From: Phycisphaerae bacterium
GTDB lineage: Bacteria; Planctomycetota; Phycisphaerae; UBA1845; UTPLA1
Reading direction: 5' to 3'
DNA: 21,529 nucleotides
NCBI GenBank assembly: GCA_016935885.1
Contig: JAFGQA010000351.1
Span: 1 to 21,529, forward strand
The notes below the pieces were generated by a model. The model was not told the origin of the DNA, did no database searches, and saw nothing but the letters and a program-made list of their open reading frames with translations. A program made the position numbers and the translations under genes. Below are positions 1-5,756 of the stretch, piece after piece; positions within the stretch are counted from its first letter, which is position 1, and every line of letters starts with the position of its first letter.

Positions 1-2
1 AC

Positions 3-290
3 GAGGACAACTGCCCGGACGTCTCAAACGCCGATCAGGCCGACGCCGACGGGGATGGGATCGGCGATGTCTGTGACGGCGACCGGGACGGCGACGGCGT
101 GCCCAACAACGAGGACAACTGCCCGGACGTCTCAAACGCCGATCAGGCCGACGCCGATGGCAACGGGGTCGGCGACGCCTGCGACGACCGCGACGGCGAT
201 GGCGTTCCCGACGACGAGGACAACTGCCCGGACGACGCGAATCCGAGTCAGGCTGACGCCGATGGCGACGGGGTCGGCGATGTATGCGAG
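3..290 (+). repeat. DNA-level tandem repeats encoding TSP3 units
   Basis: Units start at 3, 111 and 216, so the period is 108 and then 105 bases. The first 47 bases of units 1 and 2 are identical, while unit 3 has diverged. This points to recent duplication inside the gene and is a likely site of unit-number change. Confidence 0.8.
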
Positions 291-512
291 GAGCCGGATA
301 GCGGTGGGCAGCTTCCGCCACTCGAACCCGAACCGGAGCCACAGGCCCAACCTCAACCGGCAAACCAGGTGCGTATCCCGTTCCTGTGGCAGAGCGTTTT
401 CGGCTGGCCACTGTGCGGCCCCGGGTGCTTGCTACCGGCCTGTGTCGTGTCGGTCGTCGGCATGATCAACATGAAACGGCACACGGGTCGGCGCCGCCGG
501 CGGCGCCTGTGA
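3..512 (+). CDS. Secreted thrombospondin type 3 repeat protein, C-terminal part (5' end outside window)
   Basis: The reading frame is open from base 3 and ends at TGA 510-512, so about 169 residues of a longer protein are visible. It begins with three thrombospondin type 3 repeats of 35-36 residues, with the pattern [34 protein letters not shown]. This family binds calcium through its Asp-rich loops. A Pro/Glu/Gln-rich spacer follows (about [15 protein letters not shown]). The end carries a Cys-Gly motif (PLCGPGC), a hydrophobic stretch and an Arg-rich tail (TGRRRRRRL), which reads as a C-terminal membrane anchor or sorting signal. The same arrangement ends the giant protein at 11187-19223. 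An extracellular or surface location is inferred. The N-terminal domains and real function cannot be seen. Confidence 0.85.
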   Translation, partial: EDNCPDVSNADQADADGDGIGDVCDGDRDGDGVPNNEDNCPDVSNADQADADGNGVGDACDDRDGDGVPDDEDNCPDDANPSQADADGDGVGDVCEEPDSGGQLPPLEPEPEPQAQPQPANQVRIPFLWQSVFGWPLCGPGCLLPACVVSVVGMINMKRHTGRRRRRRL

Positions 513-575
513 ACCGTACGCGTCCCTTCTGAGGCCACGCCGGCGGCCAAGGACATCGGGGCGAGGTAGCCACAG

Positions 576-1190
576 CTACAGCGATCTGAGGAGTTTGCGA
601 ATCGGCTCGAACGCCGGGGAATCCAAGTTGAAGGGAAACGTCTCACTCCCTGCTTTCTCGGCAAGTCGCCTTCCCGGATCTGGAAGAGTCGCAAGGTATG
701 CGTACAGCTTTGCCTTGGACATCTTGACCTCTTTGGGCAGAGGTTCGCCGACTTCCCGGACACAGTCAAACAGCTTCTCCACACACGTCATCACAGGTCT
801 ATCTTGGATCGATTCCAGGCACGCATCCTCCAACATGCCTGGCCTCATTCCGTCCGGCAAGATCAAGATCCGAACACTTGGACGCCCTTGACCGGTTTCA
901 CCCGGATTCCTTGGAGGCCTCAAGTCCGCACGCTCTGCCGCGCCCACGACGCTCCGAAATGCGTCGTCAGCCTTCTCGTCAGCGTCACGGAGGATGGCCA
1001 GCGACCGGACTTGGCGGAAAGCGCTCTGGGAGACAAGGGCTTTCAAAAACGAACCAAGCTTGTCCTTTCCTCCGTAGTCCTTGATGTCGATGGCTGTAAG
1101 GTTCAGATGATTGCAAAAATGCTTCAATAGGGCCACCTCCTCCTTTCCCTCCACGAGGCAGAGCTTCATCTCGCTGGGTTGCCACGTCAT
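576..1190 (-). CDS. TOPRIM-fold (DUF3226-like) protein, partner of the adjacent ATPase
   Basis: The protein has 204 residues. Motifs fit a TOPRIM/DUF3226-type fold: an N-terminal strand with VEGKEE (Glu14), then DYGGKDKL near 38-45, an acidic pair in LRDADE (Asp69, Asp71), and LPDGMRPGMLED near 111-122. In TOPRIM nucleases and primases the Glu and the DxD pair bind the metal. DUF3226 proteins commonly sit next to OLD-like AAA ATPases. Its ATG (1190-1188) overlaps the TAA of the ATPase gene by one base (TAATG), and a GAGG lies just upstream inside that gene, so coupled translation is likely. The role is inferred to be an effector nuclease of a two-gene OLD/PARIS-like module. Nuclease activity is not shown, and phosphotransfer or a regulatory function remains possible. 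Confidence 0.8.
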   Translation of the reverse strand: MTWQPSEMKLCLVEGKEEVALLKHFCNHLNLTAIDIKDYGGKDKLGSFLKALVSQSAFRQVRSLAILRDADEKADDAFRSVVGAAERADLRPPRNPGETGQGRPSVRILILPDGMRPGMLEDACLESIQDRPVMTCVEKLFDCVREVGEPLPKEVKMSKAKLYAYLATLPDPGRRLAEKAGSETFPFNLDSPAFEPIRKLLRSL

Positions 1191-2242
1191 TATCGTACCT
1201 CAAGGTCGGCGGCAATGGCGCCGTCAAGCGCTTCCGCGTCGTACGTAACTGCTTCAATCCTCTCGCCAACGCGATCCAAGCGATGAAGACGGAACATCGG
1301 ACCGCAGATCTGGGCAGCGAACTCCACAGCCGCGTCCCGTGCGGCCACGAGACAGTCATGGCTGTGAGTGGTGGCGAAGATCTGCACATCGAGTCTCAGG
1401 GCGAGGTCCATGATGGCGCGCCAGAGCGACCGGTGCGTGGAATGGTGAAGGCCGGCATCGATCTCGTCAACAAGAACGAGGCCGCGAGGGCAACGGACGA
1501 TCGCGGAGACCAGCGACAGAACTCGGCAAAGACCATCTCCAAGGACGCGGACGGGCAATAGCTGTGACAATCCGATGTCGGCCCAAATCGTTGGTGATCC
1601 CATATGCAGATTCACCGTGAGGTCTTGAAGTCGTGGTTCGATGATTTTCATCGCACCTACGACAGGCCCGGTCTGACGGTTGATCGACAGAGCACTGAAG
1701 CGCTCGACATCGTCGGCTCCACCACCTCCCCGCTCACGAGCGAAAACGAACACGCACGGAGCCGGGGGAGGGGGAATGTCATCCGATTTCACTTTGCCCT
1801 CGTGTAGGAACAGCTTGTAATCGCGTCGCTTACCACCTTCCGTGAACACCAGGCTCAGGCCCAATCCACGACTCTCGTCGTTCACGTGTTCCCCCACGTC
1901 ATTCGTACCGCGGCCATTGCCCAAAACGCTCAATTCGACAGATTTGGACTGGCCGCCCGTCTCCACCACGCTGATCACGATAGGCTGGGACCGATCCAAG
2001 TCATGAAAGAGCATGTCCCAGGGCGCTGGACCGCCTAACGAATACCGGAGTTCCAACCCCCGGAACTTCTCGATTACGAGGGCTAGTTGTGGGTTTGTTC
2101 TGCCAGAGTAGAGGAAGATCGCTTCAAGCAAGGTGGTCTTGCCCACGTTGTTCTGGCCAACAATCAGATTGACGGGAGCCAAGTTGCTTAGCGCGAGATC
2201 CTGCAAACAGCGAAGGCCTTTGACATGAATCGAACTGTACAT
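1190..2242 (-). CDS. OLD-like AAA ATPase (AAA_15/AAA_21 type, SMC/ABC-like fold)
   Basis: The protein has 350 residues starting at MYSSIHVKGL. Walker A is GQNNVGKTT (29-37), an ABC-like signature LGDGLCRVLS lies near 234-243, Walker B is GLVLVDEIDAGLHH (254-267, Glu260 the likely catalytic base), and the H-loop is TTHSHD (291-296). This motif order is typical of OLD, GajA and AriA-type ATPases. The insert between the Walker motifs is short and I see no long coiled coil or Zn hook. The frame stays open upstream into the dihydropyrimidinase gene, but that part is out-of-frame shadow. ATG 2242 is preferred because similarity to the family begins there, and GAGG lies 10 bases upstream. It overlaps the TOPRIM gene by one base, so the two probably act as a complex. 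Inferred role: NTP-driven sensor or scaffold of a defence module. Confidence 0.85.
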   Translation of the reverse strand: MYSSIHVKGLRCLQDLALSNLAPVNLIVGQNNVGKTTLLEAIFLYSGRTNPQLALVIEKFRGLELRYSLGGPAPWDMLFHDLDRSQPIVISVVETGGQSKSVELSVLGNGRGTNDVGEHVNDESRGLGLSLVFTEGGKRRDYKLFLHEGKVKSDDIPPPPAPCVFVFARERGGGGADDVERFSALSINRQTGPVVGAMKIIEPRLQDLTVNLHMGSPTIWADIGLSQLLPVRVLGDGLCRVLSLVSAIVRCPRGLVLVDEIDAGLHHSTHRSLWRAIMDLALRLDVQIFATTHSHDCLVAARDAAVEFAAQICGPMFRLHRLDRVGERIEAVTYDAEALDGAIAADLEVR

Positions 2243-2346
2243 GCTTCGAGATCCTCGAGCGGGGTATTTCAGGCTGCCGCATTGTAGCCTAACGTGCGAG
2301 AAGCGCGCGCCCGAATCAGGACGGCTCAGGCCACCCAACGAGCCGC

Positions 2347-3750
2347 TCACACGCGCCCCGGCGCGGTGCGTGGCAGGTATTTGCCCCAGCCGTTGTCGCC
2401 ACAGAACTTGTAGTTGTCCACGACGAGCTTGCCGCGGCTCAGGGTGGTGCGGGCGAAACCGGCCAGGTTCCAACCCTGGTACGGGGACCAATCGGCGTTG
2501 GTCTCCATCTTGCGGTGGTCCACACGGATCTTCTTCGTCGGATGGATGACGGCGACGTCGGCGTCTCGACCTTTCTTGATCGCGCCCTTGCGGTCGCCGA
2601 GGCCCATGATTCTCGCCGGCGTCGCGCAGCACTTGTCGACGAACTGCGGCATGGTCAACCGTTTCTTCAAAACGCCCTCGGTGTACGTGACCGGCAGCAT
2701 GGTCTCCAGGCCGGGCATGCCCATGGGGATCTTCGTCCAGTCGCCCTTCCACACGGCCTTTTGCTTGCGCGTGAACGTGCACGTGTCGGTCGAGATGGCG
2801 CAGACGGTGCCGGTCCGGAGGGCCTTCCACAGCCGGGCCTGGTCCGCCGGCTTCTTGATCTGCGGACAGGTGGCGTACAGGTGTCCGTCCGTGCCGGCGA
2901 ACAGCGAATCGTCCAGCGTGAGGTACTGTGCGCACGTCTCGGCGAAGACGTTCTTCAGCCCGCGCTGGTGGGCGCGGGCGATGATGTCCGCGCCGTCGGC
3001 GCTGGACATGTGGACGATGTAGAGCTTGCCGCCCGTGGCCTCGGCCCATGTGACCGCCCGCTGGATGGCCTCGGCCTCGATGAAGTTCGGCCGGGTGATG
3101 GCGTGCAACTGGGCGCCGTACCGCCTCATCTCCTTCTGGTTGTGATGCCGGGCAATCAGTTCGTCGAGCACGCGGCTGCTTTCGGCGTGGACCATGAGCA
3201 TCCCGTCGAGGTCGCGCAGCTTCTCCAGGGCCTGGAACATGGCCGCGTCGTCGGCCTGCCAGCCCTCCTTCTCGTAGATCATGAACTGCTTGAAGGTCGG
3301 GATGCCTTGCTTGACCATCCCGGGCAGTTCTTTCTTGTGCCGCTTCCACTTGGTGATGGCTAGGTGGAAGGCATAATCGACACATGCGATGCCGTCGGCC
3401 TTGGCCATCCAGTTGTCCACGGCCTGTTGCAGCGTCTCCTCGCCGTACGGAATAGCGAAGTCAATGACCGTGGTGACGCCGCCACGTGCGGCCGCCCGGG
3501 TGCCGGTGTTGAAGTCGTCGGATGAAACCGTGCCGCAAAACGGCAGGGCCAGGTGCACGTGCACGTCCACGCCACCGGGAATGACGTAGCAGCCCGTCGC
3601 GTCAATGACGTGCGTGCCGTTGTCGGCGGCTTCCTTGGCCAAGCCCTTGGCGACCTTGGCGATCTTCTCGCCGCGGATGGCGACGTCGGCCTTCTCGGTC
3701 CTGTTCGCGTTAACGACGGTTCCGCCTGCAATGATCGTGTCGTACCGCAT
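2347..3750 (-). CDS. hydA: Dihydropyrimidinase / D-hydantoinase family amidohydrolase
   Basis: The protein has 467 residues, a normal length for the family. It opens with the beta-sandwich motif YDTIIAGGTVVNANR and carries the metal ligands of a cyclic amidohydrolase: VDVHVHL (His64, His66), a lysine in TFKQFMIYE (Lys154, the expected carboxylated lysine), VHAES (His188), IVHMSS (His247) and an Asp in ISTDTCTF (Asp322). The family opens the ring of dihydrouracil, dihydrothymine or hydantoins in the cytoplasm. ATG 3750 is chosen because GGAGG (3764-3760) lies 9 bases upstream; the in-frame ATG at 3759 directly abuts that GGAGG and is too close. One oddity is that the common Asp-His-Cys-Pro motif reads Asp-Thr-Cys-Thr, so the substrate may differ. 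No other pyrimidine-degradation gene is nearby. The ATPase gene follows 104 bases downstream on the same strand. Confidence 0.88.
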   Translation of the reverse strand: MRYDTIIAGGTVVNANRTEKADVAIRGEKIAKVAKGLAKEAADNGTHVIDATGCYVIPGGVDVHVHLALPFCGTVSSDDFNTGTRAAARGGVTTVIDFAIPYGEETLQQAVDNWMAKADGIACVDYAFHLAITKWKRHKKELPGMVKQGIPTFKQFMIYEKEGWQADDAAMFQALEKLRDLDGMLMVHAESSRVLDELIARHHNQKEMRRYGAQLHAITRPNFIEAEAIQRAVTWAEATGGKLYIVHMSSADGADIIARAHQRGLKNVFAETCAQYLTLDDSLFAGTDGHLYATCPQIKKPADQARLWKALRTGTVCAISTDTCTFTRKQKAVWKGDWTKIPMGMPGLETMLPVTYTEGVLKKRLTMPQFVDKCCATPARIMGLGDRKGAIKKGRDADVAVIHPTKKIRVDHRKMETNADWSPYQGWNLAGFARTTLSRGKLVVDNYKFCGDNGWGKYLPRTAPGRV

Positions 3751-3959
3751 GATCTGCATCCTCCGGCAATGTGATTGAATCCCTGTTGCTGTTCAATTCG
3801 CCCACTCTTGGTGAAGAAGAGCCACGGTGTTCAGTCCGTGCGGCCGTGCCCAACACGTGTACATCTCTGTTCTCGCCGGACCGCGCGGACGAACACCCGC
3901 AGTTCCTGGACATTGACGACTGCGACGGGTGCGAACCGCTTGGCATGGGCGACCCCTGG

Positions 3960-4061
3960 CAGCCAGTGGTAAAAGGGAAAACAGCGGTTCGGAAACGCCA
4001 TTCCTGACTGTGAAAACCACCGGCTTTGGCGCCGGTGCCACAGTCTTGCCACGGGCTGCTA
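3960..4061 (+). repeat. Dispersed ~102-bp repeat, copy 1
   Basis: Direct imperfect copy of 4255-4356. By eye there are about ten differences, including a one-base indel. The ends are roughly inverted (CAGCCAGTGG and CCACGGGCTG), and the interior includes the palindrome-rich GGCGCCGGTGCC. It does not look coding. Confidence 0.8.
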
Positions 4062-4068
4062 GGTGGTA

Positions 4069-4129
4069 TTGTGCGGCGCTGGCCAGTAGTGGTCAACGCA
4101 CCCTGCTGGTCCGCTTAGTGGCCGCACAA
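4069..4129. repeat. Inverted repeat, 9-bp perfect arms
   Basis: TTGTGCGGC at 4069-4077 is matched by GCCGCACAA at 4121-4129, with 43 bases between. It lies between the two copies of the 102-bp repeat. It may be a remnant of a small palindromic element. No T-tract follows, so a terminator is not supported. Confidence 0.5.
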
Positions 4130-4149
4130 CGGTAACGAAAGCGGTCGAC

Positions 4150-4197
4150 CCGCCTGCCGCGGGCAGGTCCGCCAAACGGCAAGCCAGCAGGCCAGCT
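4150..4197 (-). repeat. GC-rich dispersed repeat, inverted copy of 8328-8376
   Basis: The reverse complement matches 8328-8376 nearly base for base, with one base missing in CCGCCTGCCGCGGGCAGG and a few substitutions at the far end. It is intergenic at both places. Confidence 0.75.
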
Positions 4198-4254
4198 AAG
4201 CGGCGCGGCGAGCCAAGTGGCACAATCGGTCATGTTGTTCTTGCGATGCCTTAG

Positions 4255-4356
4255 CAGCCCGTGCTAGAAGGGAAAACAGCGGTTCGGAAACGTCGTTCCT
4301 GACCGTGAAAACCACCGGCTTGGCGCCGGTGCCACAGTTTTGCCACGGGCTGTTAG
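4255..4356 (+). repeat. Dispersed ~102-bp repeat, copy 2, with perfect 9-bp inverted ends
   Basis: This copy starts CAGCCCGTG and ends CACGGGCTG followed by TTAG. The 9-bp ends are perfect inverted repeats, and TTAG also immediately precedes the left end (4251-4254). It is a close direct copy of 3960-4061. The shape is MITE-like, but there is no transposase here. Confidence 0.75.
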
Positions 4357-4450
4357 CCGCGCCACCCGACGAACCACGCCTGAAGCCAGTCTTGTCCTCC
4401 GCACGCACACCGGTCAGGTGTTGTGAGGGTAACGGCGCCCACGCGGTCGG

Positions 4451-4479
4451 TTGCCGCCACCACACATTGCGGCTATGAT
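4451..4479 (+). promoter_or_regulatory. Sigma-70-type promoter for dxr-rseP
   Basis: TTGCCG (-35, 4451-4456) and TATGAT (-10, 4474-4479) are separated by exactly 17 bases. Transcription would start near 4486, leaving a leader of about 50 bases before the dxr ATG at 4539. It is called from sequence only, by resemblance to the sigma-70 consensus. Confidence 0.55.
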
Positions 4480-4538
4480 TCGACCTTGTGCCGGGCGCCC
4501 GTCGCAGGTTGTGGGGCCGGGCCGCACCTGGGTGGGCT

Positions 4539-5711
4539 ATGCCAAAGCGGGTCGTCATTCTGGGTTCGACGGGCTCCATCGGGTGCAGCGCGCTGGAGGT
4601 TGCGGACAATCTACCCGGCAAGTTCGAGATCGCGGCGCTCGCGGCCGGGTCGAGTTGGGAGAGAATGGCCGAGCAGGTCGAGCGCTATCGGCCGCGTGTG
4701 GTCGTGCTGACGGACGCCACGGCCGCTGAGAAGCTGTCCGATCACATCCGGACGCTTGGCGGCGACACACGGGTCTGGTCCGGCGCTGACGCGCCCGTGC
4801 GCCTCGTGAAAGAACTGGAGTGCGATTTCGTTCTATCGGCTATCGTCGGCGTGGCCGGTTTGCCGGCGACGCTGGCAGCCGTCGAGCGCGGACTGCCTGT
4901 TGGCCTGGCAAACAAGGAGTCGCTGGTCGTCGCGGGCGAGTTGATTGTCAGTGCCGCGGCGCGGTCGGGCTCGCGGTTGCTTCCGGTGGACAGCGAGCAC
5001 TCGGCGATCTACCAGTCGCTGCAGGCCGGGCGCCGCGAGGAGGTGGAACGGATATTCTTGACGGCATCCGGGGGCCCGTTCCGGACCTGGACGTTTGAGC
5101 AGATGAGGCGCGCCACGTTGCAGGACGCGATGCGCCATCCGACGTGGGACATGGGTCCGAAAATCACGATCGACTCCGCGACGATGATGAACAAGGCGCT
5201 TGAGATCGTCGAGGCGAAATGGCTGTTCGGGATCGATCCGGATCGTATTGAAGTCGTGATCCACCCTGAGTCGATCATCCATTCGATGGTTGCGTTCCAC
5301 GACGGGTCCATCGTCGCCCAGATGGGCCGTCCGGATATGCGGACGCCCATTCAATACGCGATGACGTATCCGCGTCGGCTGGCGGGCTGTGGGACCCGGC
5401 TCGATTTCTCCAAGCTTGAGCGGATGCAATTCGAGCCCCCCGACGTGGAGCGATTTGGGGCCCTGCGTCTGGGGCAGGAAGTGGCCCGGGCCGGCGGAAC
5501 AGCCGGCGCTGCGATGAACGCGGCGAATGAAGCCGCCGTCGAGGCCTTCCGCGAGGGGCACATCGGCTTTCTTGACATTGTGCCTATGGTGGCCGATTGT
5601 CTGGAGCGTCACAAGTTTGAAAGACTCCCCAGCCTCGCGACGCTGATGGCGGTCGACGCGTGGGCGCGGAAGGAAGTTGCATCCTTGACATCCGTGTTTC
5701 TCGATGCGTAG
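4539..5711 (+). CDS. dxr: 1-deoxy-D-xylulose 5-phosphate reductoisomerase
   Basis: DXR converts 1-deoxy-D-xylulose 5-phosphate to 2-C-methyl-D-erythritol 4-phosphate with NADPH, the committed step of the MEP isoprenoid pathway, in the cytoplasm. The 390 residues match the family length. Visible motifs: GSTGSIG NADPH loop (9-15), LANKESLVVAGE (123-134), metal site VDSEHSAI (Asp151, Glu153), SGGPFR (Ser177), HPTWDMG (His200), MMNKALEIVEA (Asn218, Lys219, Glu222) and IHPESIIHSMV. ATG 4539 is preferred over an in-frame start at 4488 because the Rossmann strand KRVVILGSTG begins directly after it; the 17 extra residues look non-homologous. The ribosome site is weak (GGTGGG). rseP follows 45 bases later, a pairing seen in many bacteria, and the two likely form an operon. 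Confidence 0.97.
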   Translation: MPKRVVILGSTGSIGCSALEVADNLPGKFEIAALAAGSSWERMAEQVERYRPRVVVLTDATAAEKLSDHIRTLGGDTRVWSGADAPVRLVKELECDFVLSAIVGVAGLPATLAAVERGLPVGLANKESLVVAGELIVSAAARSGSRLLPVDSEHSAIYQSLQAGRREEVERIFLTASGGPFRTWTFEQMRRATLQDAMRHPTWDMGPKITIDSATMMNKALEIVEAKWLFGIDPDRIEVVIHPESIIHSMVAFHDGSIVAQMGRPDMRTPIQYAMTYPRRLAGCGTRLDFSKLERMQFEPPDVERFGALRLGQEVARAGGTAGAAMNAANEAAVEAFREGHIGFLDIVPMVADCLERHKFERLPSLATLMAVDAWARKEVASLTSVFLDA

Positions 5712-5756
5712 CGTCAAGGATTTCAGTGATGTTGAGGATGTCAAGGATTGCACAAT

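Larger units (their letters stand above)
3751..4538. other. Repeat-rich intergenic region between divergent hydA and dxr
   Basis: Almost 800 bases without a credible gene. It contains two copies of a 102-103 base repeat, an inverted repeat between them, a GC-rich repeat shared with 8328-8376, and the dxr promoter at the right end. Short open frames here have no family features or plausible start sites. Confidence 0.7.

Noticed and set aside
3..290. CRISPR-like tandem repeat array
   Set aside because: The repeats are adjacent, encode in-frame thrombospondin type 3 units and have no spacers.
2243..3385. N-terminal extension of the ATPase reading frame (open to 3385)
   Set aside because: This stretch is an out-of-frame, Arg/Pro/Gly-rich shadow of the dihydropyrimidinase gene on the same strand. 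Recognisable ATPase sequence starts only at 2242.
3771..4007. Short plus-strand frames just upstream of hydA
   Set aside because: They run into the 102-bp dispersed repeat and have no domain or convincing start.
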